Virus record (IMG/VR): IMGVR_UViG_3300025889_000274
Coordinates: 1 to 40,814 of that record
From: a virus
DNA length: 40,814 nucleotides
Strand: one strand, 5' to 3'
Part shown: positions 29,248 through 37,090 of the stretch, one piece after another
How positions within the stretch are numbered: position 1 is the stretch's first letter
Layout: each line of letters opens with the position of its first letter
The notes under the pieces: generated by a model
Seen by the model: only the letters and a program-made list of their open reading frames with translations
Database searches by the model: none
Told to the model about the DNA's origin: nothing
Made by a program: the position numbers and the translations under genes

Positions 29248-30834
29248 TTATTTAATTTCTTCATGATAATTAGTTAATATGAGATTATGAATTATTTTCC
29301 AATTATCGTGTTTTTGTTGATAATCTATACACTCTATTAAATCTTTATTGCTAAAGATAATAGGTACACCATGTATATTAAAACTGGTATTAATAAGTAT
29401 ACCAAACTCTTTAAGGGCAGGTCCCATGATAGATAACGTTTCTTTGTCATCGTCTGGTACTACCTGAGGCCTACCAGTGTAACCATCTCGTGTAGGTAAT
29501 CCGTGTGCCGCACCTCTATAATCATGTTTAATTTGGAAATATTCCTGAGCTAAAACCATATAGTGATTGCTTTTAACAACACGATCCATGTCATCAAACA
29601 ACGTATATGCTACTTCTTCTGATACTACTGGAGCCATCGGCATTACAGTATCACGTCCGTTACATTTATTGATATAGTCGACATTTGCAGTCACAGGTAA
29701 AGCTATGGTAGATGTACGACACAATGCCCTAGCGCCGAATTCCATATTGCCCCAGACTATGTTTACTATTTTAGCTTCTTTCAATAATTCCAATAACCTA
29801 TTAGCCATATCTGATTTGTTATTAAACCACTCAGTACGATCTCTATTAAAGGTTGGTTTTATATCTCTAAAACCCCAACATAAATTTTTAGGCATTTGCC
29901 AATCTGGATTATCTCTCTTATATAATCCTAATGGAGCACCTTGGTCACCACATAAAGGCATAACAGATAACATTCCAGGAATAGCCTCTAATACTTTGTA
30001 GTTTGCTTTAACATTCATAAACACACCACCCACCAATATAACGTTATCTATATTATATTTTCTGATTATGGCAACCAATATACGTTCAAGGGCTGTCTGT
30101 ACCACATGAGCTACCAAGTGTTTCATCCTTTCACATGGTGCCAAAATTTTATCCCACATTAGTTGTGTTTCAACCAGGGCTTCAATCTTGTATAGTGGAT
30201 CAGTATCATTAAATAACCGTTTATTATTTATGTGATTCGTGAATTTTTGCAATATATCTAAAACTATAGGTCCAAGATATTGCTTATCTACATTAGAGCA
30301 TGAGTTTTCATAACCTAATAACTTATACTCATCTTCATTCATTTTCATACCAAGATTGGCTACTGCATACTGATACATTAAACCAAGAGATGCATCATAT
30401 CCGTATACTCGATTAACTAACTCATCTTGTGGATTATAAATGGATATAGTCTCACCAAAATTACCGAATCCATCAGCAACTATAGTCCATGATGGAGGCA
30501 TTTCATCTCCGACAAAAGCTTTAGCACTCATCATATGACAATCATGGTGCGTGAAATTTTTATCCACGGTTACTATATTTTTATGTGTAGGCAATAGTTT
30601 ACGATTAAAGTGCTTTAACTTCATATTATCAAGATTACCAAAAGGATCCCAATGAGATATGTAAATACTATCATATTCTTCGATACCTATTTGACGTATA
30701 GCATTAATTGGAAATGCACTATCAGATTTAATTCGTGTTAATCTCTCCTCTTCATAACCATTAATAATACGGCCGTCCACAATAGCGACGGCCGATGAAT
30801 TATGTCCCAATGACAGTAATAAATCTGTACTCAT
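29248..30834 (-). CDS. NodU/TobZ/CmcH-type carbamoyltransferase
   Basis: A full-length 528-aa protein. The N-terminal Kae1-like domain opens with SLGHNSSAVAIVDG, has the metal-binding HHDCH (residues 96-100) and VADGFGNFGE (Asp121), and GGVFMNVKAN (269-278). The C-terminal YrdC-like domain carries MEFGARALCRTST and, near the end, INTSFNIHGVPI. Such enzymes transfer a carbamoyl group from carbamoyl phosphate, via carbamoyl-AMP, to a hydroxyl. Beside a cytosine hydroxymethylase, the obvious acceptor is the 5-hydroxymethyl group on DNA or nucleotide. Confidence 0.9.
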   Translation of the reverse strand: MSTDLLLSLGHNSSAVAIVDGRIINGYEEERLTRIKSDSAFPINAIRQIGIEEYDSIYISHWDPFGNLDNMKLKHFNRKLLPTHKNIVTVDKNFTHHDCHMMSAKAFVGDEMPPSWTIVADGFGNFGETISIYNPQDELVNRVYGYDASLGLMYQYAVANLGMKMNEDEYKLLGYENSCSNVDKQYLGPIVLDILQKFTNHINNKRLFNDTDPLYKIEALVETQLMWDKILAPCERMKHLVAHVVQTALERILVAIIRKYNIDNVILVGGVFMNVKANYKVLEAIPGMLSVMPLCGDQGAPLGLYKRDNPDWQMPKNLCWGFRDIKPTFNRDRTEWFNNKSDMANRLLELLKEAKIVNIVWGNMEFGARALCRTSTIALPVTANVDYINKCNGRDTVMPMAPVVSEEVAYTLFDDMDRVVKSNHYMVLAQEYFQIKHDYRGAAHGLPTRDGYTGRPQVVPDDDKETLSIMGPALKEFGILINTSFNIHGVPIIFSNKDLIECIDYQQKHDNWKIIHNLILTNYHEEIK

Positions 30835-30837
30835 GGA

Positions 30838-31662
30838 TTAATCCCAACTTTCCAGAATATTGTCTACCTCTTCTGATGATACTTTAGAAGGTTTCTCAGC
30901 CTCAGGTTCAATTACTTCTACCGATGGTAATGCTTGCTTATTGCCTCCACTAGGTAATGCTGGTGTAGTAGATGAGAAGTTATCCCATTCTTTTTCTTCA
31001 GCAATTTTTAGTGAGGTTTTAACCATGTCTTTATTTAGTATGCCCAATAATTCGAACGTTAATTTAGGATAATCAGCATCATCATCAAAACCTAAACGAG
31101 ATATTACTACCGAAGGAGTTGTGATCCCGGCCTTCTTAAGATCCGTACTATAATTATTTAATGGCTTAAGACTTGATACGGTAACATTAAGTAACCAGTA
31201 TGGAGGCCGTTCAGACTCCTTCATATCTTTAGCTTTGACAATATATAAGCGCTTACTATCTCGGCACGCCTTCGATTTCTTACCGCCTATACTAATGGCT
31301 GAACCAAATTTGTTATTAGGGCATGTAGCACATGTTTGACTTACAGGATTACTAACCCAAGAATCTGGAGATATACCATCAGATGAGCTACAGTTTGGTG
31401 GATCTGAACTATTTGAGTCATACACTCCTTCATAATATGTTTTGGCTGTACCATGTGTAGGCATCATACCTACTATAACACAGTCAAGATTATCTTTCAC
31501 AACTTCAACTTCTTCACCTTCAGACTTGAAGCGGAACTTGCCACCTTTAAGTGATATTCTAGGTACTGACATACCACCACTCATCATATCATCAGTTTTA
31601 GGTGCCGATGTGTTTTCCATCATATCTTTTAAATAATCTGGGATTTGTATATCTTTGGACAT
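30838..31662 (-). CDS. Probable ssDNA-binding/replication protein, 274 aa
   Basis: Beta-rich middle (VVKDNLDCVIVGMMPTHGTA, PPYWLLNVTVSSLKPLNNYS), a Cys-rich probable zinc knuckle (CATCPNNKF then KACRDSKR) and an acidic tail (VSSEEVDNILESWD). An OB-like core with an acidic C-terminus is typical of phage SSBs, which use the tail to bind partner proteins. Located between the replication and modification genes. AGGAG upstream. Direct family recognition is lacking, so the function is inferred. Confidence 0.6.
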   Translation of the reverse strand: MSKDIQIPDYLKDMMENTSAPKTDDMMSGGMSVPRISLKGGKFRFKSEGEEVEVVKDNLDCVIVGMMPTHGTAKTYYEGVYDSNSSDPPNCSSSDGISPDSWVSNPVSQTCATCPNNKFGSAISIGGKKSKACRDSKRLYIVKAKDMKESERPPYWLLNVTVSSLKPLNNYSTDLKKAGITTPSVVISRLGFDDDADYPKLTFELLGILNKDMVKTSLKIAEEKEWDNFSSTTPALPSGGNKQALPSVEVIEPEAEKPSKVSSEEVDNILESWD

Positions 31663-31665
31663 TTT

Positions 31666-32079
31666 TTACTCTCCTTTAGAGGACTTGGTTGGTTTACGTA
31701 CTTGAATAACATCTTCTCGTACGTAATCTATTCCCATTTCAGCGGCTGATATACCGCTATCCATGAGTTCTTTAACAGCCAATTTAGATATATGGCTGGT
31801 AAATATCTGCGTGTTGCCAGTCTTTAGTACCCACTCATCAACTATTTCTCTGGCACCTGGTGCTATTCGAGCATAATCTTTTTCAGTACGGAAAGCTGTA
31901 CCGGCCGCGGTCTTGAATGAGTCTACACCTGTCTCATTAGATATCTCTAATATTTGGGCTTCAAGATCCGCTAATTCCGCTTTACAACCATCTTCAAATG
32001 ACTTGAAATCACTTCGTTTTTCATTTAGAGTATCGCGTATACTAATATACTCATTAACTAAATCAACAATTTTAGACAT
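31666..32079 (-). CDS. Gp157-like hypothetical protein, 137 aa
   Basis: An N-terminal coiled coil (ISIRDTLNEKRSDFKSFEDG, then ELADLEAQILEISNET) followed by a small beta-rich end with the pattern SFKTAAGTAFRTEKDYARIA. That resembles the phage Gp157-type layout, often linked to recombination or SSB genes. It opens the cassette behind its own promoter, with AAGGAG before the ATG. The function is not known. Confidence 0.6.
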   Translation of the reverse strand: MSKIVDLVNEYISIRDTLNEKRSDFKSFEDGCKAELADLEAQILEISNETGVDSFKTAAGTAFRTEKDYARIAPGAREIVDEWVLKTGNTQIFTSHISKLAVKELMDSGISAAEMGIDYVREDVIQVRKPTKSSKGE

Positions 32080-32103
32080 AAATTACTCCTTGATAAAACA
32101 TAT

Positions 32104-32133
32104 ATTATATATTCATTGTTTATTCTTTGTAAA
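32104..32133 (-). promoter_or_regulatory. Sigma70 promoter for the modification cassette
   Basis: Minus-strand TTTACA (32128-32133), an 18-nt spacer and TATAAT (32104-32109), about 25 bp before the 32079 start codon. It would drive the genes from 32079 to at least 27556. The AAGATCTT box seen at other promoters is not present in perfect form. Confidence 0.78.
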
Positions 32134-32211
32134 TATCTTTACATAAAGTACTTAGTAACACGTTATCTCCTGTAAAATATAATATAATAAGTACTTAACA
32201 CACTGCTATAT

Positions 32212-32300
32212 TAGAGCTAACCAGACTTATCCAGGACATCTCTGGGCTAGTAGCCCGTAGGCTAATATAGGTCCAATTTTAACATCCTAGGATAGCTCTA
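32212..32300 (-). ncRNA. Structured element, copy B
   Basis: Shares a long identical core with copy A at 27460-27550 (for example GGGCTAGTAGCCCGTAGG). The closing stem keeps pairing although its bases differ: two C-G/G-C pairs of copy A are T-A/A-T here, and the inner stem changes an A-T pair to G-C. It begins six bases after the stop of the helicase gene and precedes the promoter at 32104-32133. Compensatory changes argue for a functional folded RNA. Confidence 0.72.
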
Positions 32301-32305
32301 GTAAA

Positions 32306-33712
32306 CTACAAATTAGTATACATATCCAATATATCTTCATTAGTCAACGTGCCGGAGTCCAACTTACGATATAATTCTTTCTCTATTTTACAAGATATGA
32401 GTTTAATTATATGTTGATTTTCAGATTGTCCGGCACGACGTACCCGCCCTATACTTTGGACATACTTCTCAACACCCATCACAGGTGTCCAATAAAGTAT
32501 ATAGCTAGCTGAAGTTAATGTAACACCGTGGCTTGCTGTGGATACTTGAGCTATTAGTACCTCTGTATCAGCATGTTGAAAATCTTTAAATATCTTAGCT
32601 CTTTGGCTCACCGGCACTTTGCCAGATATGGACGATACATTGTACTTCTTATCTTTTAAGTATCTTTCTATTAGAGTTATCTGTGCTACAAACTGGCAAA
32701 ACACAATTAACTTATTACCTGATTCTTGAATAACAGAAATTAACTCATTAAGTTTAGAATTACATGGTAAACTATGGATATTACCTTCTTCATCTATAGC
32801 TGTACCACCAGCTATTTGTAGTAGCTTACTAAACTTAACACCTGCATTAACCGCCGTTATAGTGCCTGTTTTTAATTCGTGTAACTGCTCTTTTACCATA
32901 TTATTATATGCTTCTTCCGTTTCCTTAGGCATATTAACTATTCTGGTTTCGAATGTTATAGGGGGCAAATCAATACATTCTTCTGTCTTGAATCTTATCG
33001 CTGGTTGAAGGGCATTATGAACCACAGTTTCCCACCCTTCTTTATGTTCGTAATTATACATATCGATTTGATACATTACCATGTTTCTAAATTTAGTCAT
33101 ATAAGGTGTAGGTAATTTTGATGGGTTAACAGCTAGACCTAATCCATAAGCATCCATCGCGCCTGTAGTGATAGGTGTACCTGTCATACCCCAAACAGAC
33201 TTAACTGCTTTAGATATACGCCTCATTGCTCTTGACCTTGAACTATTGTGCTTGAATGCAGTTAACTCATCGATAACTATAATATCGAAATTAGTTTGTA
33301 TTATCTCTTCCCAATATGTGCGTACACAATCATGGTTAGTAATAACTATATTCGCATTTGATTTTAAAGCTTGTAATCTGCTTTCTTTAGGACCATGCAT
33401 TATTGTTGGCCGTAAGTGCGGTGCAATATTGCGAACCTCTTCAAGCCATACGGTTTCAAGGATAGATAGAGGTGCTATAACAAGCATACGCTTTACTTTA
33501 TTAGTATATCTTAATATATCATATGCCCATATGGCGGATGCTGTCTTACCACTACCTAATCCGTTAAATACATAGGCTCTCTTATTTCTAAGGAGAAATA
33601 AGATCGTAGTTAACTGATGTTCGAAAGGTTTAAAATTATAAAATCCGTAACCTATTTTATCGAACGGCGGAACTGTGATTTGAGATGTAGGCTTTAATTT
33701 GACTAATGACAT
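32306..33712 (-). CDS. SNF2-type DNA helicase/translocase
   Basis: 468 aa from ATG 33712; the longer 33769 frame overlaps the VRR-NUC gene and has a worse ribosome-binding site. Superfamily 2 motifs: Walker A GLGSGKT (51-57), DELT of motif II (148-151, VIDELTAFKH), GMTGTPI, and near the end QSIGRVRRAGQ (motif VI). N-terminal FEHQLTTILFLL matches SNF2-family starts. It would move on or remodel DNA in replication or recombination. The 56-bp overlap of the alternative start with the nuclease supports a functional pair. Confidence 0.87.
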   Translation of the reverse strand: MSLVKLKPTSQITVPPFDKIGYGFYNFKPFEHQLTTILFLLRNKRAYVFNGLGSGKTASAIWAYDILRYTNKVKRMLVIAPLSILETVWLEEVRNIAPHLRPTIMHGPKESRLQALKSNANIVITNHDCVRTYWEEIIQTNFDIIVIDELTAFKHNSSRSRAMRRISKAVKSVWGMTGTPITTGAMDAYGLGLAVNPSKLPTPYMTKFRNMVMYQIDMYNYEHKEGWETVVHNALQPAIRFKTEECIDLPPITFETRIVNMPKETEEAYNNMVKEQLHELKTGTITAVNAGVKFSKLLQIAGGTAIDEEGNIHSLPCNSKLNELISVIQESGNKLIVFCQFVAQITLIERYLKDKKYNVSSISGKVPVSQRAKIFKDFQHADTEVLIAQVSTASHGVTLTSASYILYWTPVMGVEKYVQSIGRVRRAGQSENQHIIKLISCKIEKELYRKLDSGTLTNEDILDMYTNL

Positions 33713-33977
33713 TTTCGTCCTTACCAAACATAAATGAAAAGAATCCACCGGCTTGTTGAACGTCGGCACCGAACTTTTTTTGTAAAGCTGTAGGTCTACC
33801 TTTTTCAGTCTTAACTTCGATAGCTATATACAGACCATGAATGCAGAATATCAAGTCAGATACACCGCGACTAGAATATTGACTAGCCGGATATTTTATA
33901 TATACACAATGTTGGCCGTATATATCTTTTAAACGTGATCTAGCCCATGATTGAATAACGTTTTCACTATTACTCAT
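33657..33977 (-). CDS. VRR-NUC nuclease
   Basis: A 106-aa minimal VRR-NUC domain: YSSRGVSDLIF followed by YIAIEVKTEKGRPT gives the D, E and K of the PD-(D/E)XK core, with a typical QKKFGADVQQAGGF end. Stand-alone phage VRR-NUC proteins resolve branched DNA. Here it directly precedes and overlaps an SNF2-type helicase, as in other phages. AAAGGA upstream supports the ATG. Confidence 0.9.
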   Translation of the reverse strand: MSNSENVIQSWARSRLKDIYGQHCVYIKYPASQYSSRGVSDLIFCIHGLYIAIEVKTEKGRPTALQKKFGADVQQAGGFFSFMFGKDENVISQIKAYISNHSSAVR

Positions 33978-33979
33978 AG

Positions 33980-34165
33980 TTAATCCTTTATTAGTATCAA
34001 TGGTTCTGGAGCATTTATCAATTCGTGTTCTATTAGTAGTGCAGCTATCTCGTCTGTGGTTATAAAAAACAGGTGCTCAAAATCTTTAGGTGGAATCATG
34101 TCAACCTGAAAATCACCATAATCTAAAATTATACGTTTTGGTTTCTTTAAACCGGAGATATTCAT
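33980..34165 (-). CDS. Small hypothetical protein, 61 aa
   Basis: Between two nuclease genes; its ATG overlaps the previous stop (TAATG). Acidic, with a hydrophobic helix-strand pattern (KRIILDYGDFQVDMIPPKDF, EIAALLIEHELINAPEPLIL). No motif known. Its tight spacing suggests a small partner or inhibitor of a neighbouring nuclease, but that is only a guess. Confidence 0.62.
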   Translation of the reverse strand: MNISGLKKPKRIILDYGDFQVDMIPPKDFEHLFFITTDEIAALLIEHELINAPEPLILIKD

Positions 34166-34869
34166 TATACACCCTTCTTAAACAATGGACACTTATCTTT
34201 TATCAAACAAAATCCACAATACTTATGTTTGGTCGGTTTAAATTCTTCATCAGAATTAACTTTCTCATATTGTTCATCGAAATAATCCATTTCTTTTTGT
34301 AAATCTTTTCTATGAAGTGTTATAGTTATCGATTGCTTATGGTCTACAAAAAGATATGAATTTATAATTTTCTCCATATTAGGCATGACATTTAATATCA
34401 TTGCGGCAGACAAATGCAATTGACCATGGTCACTATCATATGGTCTGACCTTTCCAGTTTTAAAATCTAAAGAGGTTACGAAATCAGGGTATACCGCAAG
34501 AGAGTCAACAATACACCGATACTTTACTACATCAGGCTTATCAAACCAATCACATTTGTCCCACGACATATTAGTGGCAATCTGTCTTTCAGGAGTCATA
34601 GTATCACATTGATTATGGATCTTATCTATTATTGGTACGACATTCTGACTTTCGGCACTCATTGCTGGAGGATTTTGAATTTGTCCACTTTTGGTATTGA
34701 GATAATTGATATAGTGCTCAAGTTGCTTATGAATACGAGATCCTCTAGCAAAGTGTGGATTGTCACTGTCATCAGGATAAGATTTATCTATATATTGAGC
34801 CTTAAATTTCATAGGGCATTCAAGATAAGAGCTTAGTCTAGACCAAGATAAGGCTATAGGTATCTTCAT
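34165..34869 (-). CDS. Cas4/RecB-like PD-(D/E)XK nuclease
   Basis: A 234-aa protein with the start LSWSRLSSYLECPMKFKAQY, then FARGSRIHKQLEHY, TSLDFKTGKVRPY (catalytic D-x-K), and a C-terminal CGFCLIKDKC. The first cysteine (about residue 18) plus the three C-terminal ones are spaced as in the Cas4/AddB iron-sulfur nucleases. It likely degrades or processes DNA ends in recombination-linked replication. AAGGAG is present before the start. Confidence 0.88.
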   Translation of the reverse strand: MKIPIALSWSRLSSYLECPMKFKAQYIDKSYPDDSDNPHFARGSRIHKQLEHYINYLNTKSGQIQNPPAMSAESQNVVPIIDKIHNQCDTMTPERQIATNMSWDKCDWFDKPDVVKYRCIVDSLAVYPDFVTSLDFKTGKVRPYDSDHGQLHLSAAMILNVMPNMEKIINSYLFVDHKQSITITLHRKDLQKEMDYFDEQYEKVNSDEEFKPTKHKYCGFCLIKDKCPLFKKGV

Positions 34870-34878
34870 GTTTTCTCC

Positions 34879-36735
34879 TTATATTTGTGTTATCTTACCG
34901 AAACTATCATCAGAGTATCCACCATCAAATGGAAACTTGATAGGTAAAGGTTTATTAAAAATGTGCTCATATACGTCGGTATTAGTAATTTGACACATAC
35001 TTTTTAAAGTATATTCGGTCTTTTCTTTAGGACAAAAGTAATATAAACCATCATGTAGTTGTAATACTAATATAGCCCATGGGAACATATCGTTCATCAG
35101 ATTGATTGTCGCATACGTATGGTCAGCACCACTTCCTTGTATAGGAAAATTGATTGCTGAGGATTCACCGGACCAATCGAATTTGGAGATCTTAAAACGA
35201 CGGCCTCCCACAGTCTCGGCGTATCCTTTACTACGTGCATTTTCAATGGCAGTATCCCAGTATCTAACCACTCCTGGATACTGTCTCTTATAGAGAGAAA
35301 GGTATCTTCTCGCTGTGCCGATATCAATATTCTTCTCGTAGTTGGTGAAGAATTTTTCCGCAAGAGCTGGAGGGCCAATTCTATACTGACACGATAAATT
35401 AAGGAGTTTGCCGGATTGCCTTTCTTCAACGATCTCTTTAATGTCGTCTTTATTTCCTTTAACCACTTCTTCATACGGTCTCCCATAAATGGATGAAGTC
35501 ATGTCTGAATGTAAATCTAGACCTTTTTGATACCCTTGTAATAACTTTTCATCACCAGACTTTTCTGCTACCCACCTTAATTCTTGAGAGTTAGCATCAA
35601 TCGCTAATAATGAGTATCCTTCTGGTATTTTCATACAGTGTTTTATGGATTTAGCTTTTCTAGGTACTTGATGCAATGCTATAGAACACTGATGTATTTG
35701 CTTTTTCGTAGTTTTATTTGAGTAAGTCATTCTGCCAGTATATGTGCCGAAGATACGAGGTGCACCATATAACTTATTCTCACCTACATATTCGGCACTA
35801 CGCACGAATCCGGATGTGTATTTATTTTGGATAGTAGCTATCTTGATGGCTGCCATAAGTTTATCAAATCTTGGATCGTTTAAATCCTGATGTAATCTCA
35901 TAAGTACCTCATGTGCAGTCGATGGTGCACCTGATGGAGTACGTTTTGTAGGTCTAATACCCCACCGATTATAAATGAGATTTTGTTTTTGTTTAGGAGA
36001 GGTAAGTACAGTTGTCGGCACGCCTAATGATTTACATAACTCTACTTTCTTGGACTCTAACTTTTTGTGTAAATCTTTAGCAAATTCTAAATCAAATGGT
36101 ATACCATGTACCCAACCTCTAGCAATAGGTGCGATACATTGTTGTTCTATAAGATACCCTTGACGTTGTTCCTCAGGCAACTTGGCCCACATTGCTTTAA
36201 ATAAATCGAGAGTCATCTGTGTATCAAACACGTTACGTTCTAACCAATATTCTATATTATCACCTGGTTTTATATTCATATTTTTAATATCATTAAATCT
36301 TTCTAAACGTGGATCCCCACGTAAATGTCTGTTACAGCATTCAATCAAACTATGACTTAATTTAATCATCTCTGCATGTTGGCTATTTGATAACCATCTA
36401 GATAATAACATAGTATCTAACCACTTTATGCTTCTGATTATGTCATACGCATCTTGTTCTGGCTTAAGTTTACATACTTCAGCAAATAACCATGCAACAT
36501 CAAACAACGCATTATGGCATACTACATATTCATTAGATAACTCTATAAGGGTAGGTACTATATCTGTGGCTTTTTGGTCTTTTGTTATTGTCTTTATAGA
36601 TTTGTTTACTACAGTGAGACACGTGATCTCGGCTTTACCTTGAGAACATCTCCAAGGTTCTAATGCATATGGATTATCTGTTTTTACTGTTGGAGCGGTC
36701 TCTACGTCAAGAGCTGAAATATCTTCTACTTGCAT
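34879..36735 (-). CDS. DNA polymerase I family (family A) with 3'-5' exonuclease
   Basis: A 618-aa replicative polymerase. Exonuclease: LDVETAP (Asp10, Glu12), CHNALFDVAW (Asp79), FDTQMTLDL (Asp171). Polymerase: motif A LLAIDANSQELRW (Asp380), motif B RQSGKLLNLSCQYR with Arg439, Lys443, Leu447 and Tyr451, motif C QLHDGLYY (Asp562, with Gly in place of the usual Glu). Leu447 is the site equal to E. coli Phe762. No 5' nuclease domain. AAAGGA before ATG. It would copy the phage DNA, probably with hydroxymethyl-dCTP. Confidence 0.93.
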   Translation of the reverse strand: MQVEDISALDVETAPTVKTDNPYALEPWRCSQGKAEITCLTVVNKSIKTITKDQKATDIVPTLIELSNEYVVCHNALFDVAWLFAEVCKLKPEQDAYDIIRSIKWLDTMLLSRWLSNSQHAEMIKLSHSLIECCNRHLRGDPRLERFNDIKNMNIKPGDNIEYWLERNVFDTQMTLDLFKAMWAKLPEEQRQGYLIEQQCIAPIARGWVHGIPFDLEFAKDLHKKLESKKVELCKSLGVPTTVLTSPKQKQNLIYNRWGIRPTKRTPSGAPSTAHEVLMRLHQDLNDPRFDKLMAAIKIATIQNKYTSGFVRSAEYVGENKLYGAPRIFGTYTGRMTYSNKTTKKQIHQCSIALHQVPRKAKSIKHCMKIPEGYSLLAIDANSQELRWVAEKSGDEKLLQGYQKGLDLHSDMTSSIYGRPYEEVVKGNKDDIKEIVEERQSGKLLNLSCQYRIGPPALAEKFFTNYEKNIDIGTARRYLSLYKRQYPGVVRYWDTAIENARSKGYAETVGGRRFKISKFDWSGESSAINFPIQGSGADHTYATINLMNDMFPWAILVLQLHDGLYYFCPKEKTEYTLKSMCQITNTDVYEHIFNKPLPIKFPFDGGYSDDSFGKITQI

Positions 36736-37090
36736 ATTTAGGTTCCTTTGGCAATACGTACATTCGTTTTAAGTCTACATTCAAACTCAAATAGTTTGCT
36801 ATTTGTTTTAATGTATCTTCTTGTTCTTCATTTAATTGTACTATTATACAACGTAATAATATTTTGTAAACAGTTGTGTTCCAAAAACTTAAAGTAAGGT
36901 CCTCTGTAAGGTCTTGTGCATAAACGTAATGATTTCTAACAATATGTGGAATACTACAATTCCTAAGGTATACTTTAGGAATTGTATCTCTTCTTACCTT
37001 ATATAACCCTGTAGATTCCGATTCATTATTAATCGACAGCAATAGGCTTACTACCTGATTTGAGAGGTCCGTTTTTGCTGATTTCATCAT
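36707..37090 (-). CDS. Hypothetical protein between polymerase and primase genes
   Basis: A 127-aa frame overlapping the primase 3' end by 62 bp and the polymerase start by 29 bp. It reads as plausible protein (VYLRNCSIPHIVRNHYVYAQ, WNTTVYKILLRCIIVQLNEE). The ATG at 37090 has no good ribosome-binding site and an internal start is possible. A promoter sits inside it (36843-36870). It may be a small replication accessory, but existence is less sure than its neighbours. Confidence 0.45.
   Translation of the reverse strand: MMKSAKTDLSNQVVSLLLSINNESESTGLYKVRRDTIPKVYLRNCSIPHIVRNHYVYAQDLTEDLTLSFWNTTVYKILLRCIIVQLNEEQEDTLKQIANYLSLNVDLKRMYVLPKEPKYASRRYFSS
36843..36870 (-). promoter_or_regulatory. Sigma70 promoter for the polymerase gene
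   Basis: Minus-strand CTG-TTTACA (36865-36870), a 16-nt spacer and a perfect TATAAT (36843-36848), about 110 bp before the polymerase ATG. Both hexamers and the CTG before the -35 box match the early promoters. Confidence 0.75.

Noticed and set aside
31442-31636. Plus-strand frame inside the SSB-like gene
   Set aside because: A shadow frame with no ribosome-binding site, within a gene that has normal composition and a good start.
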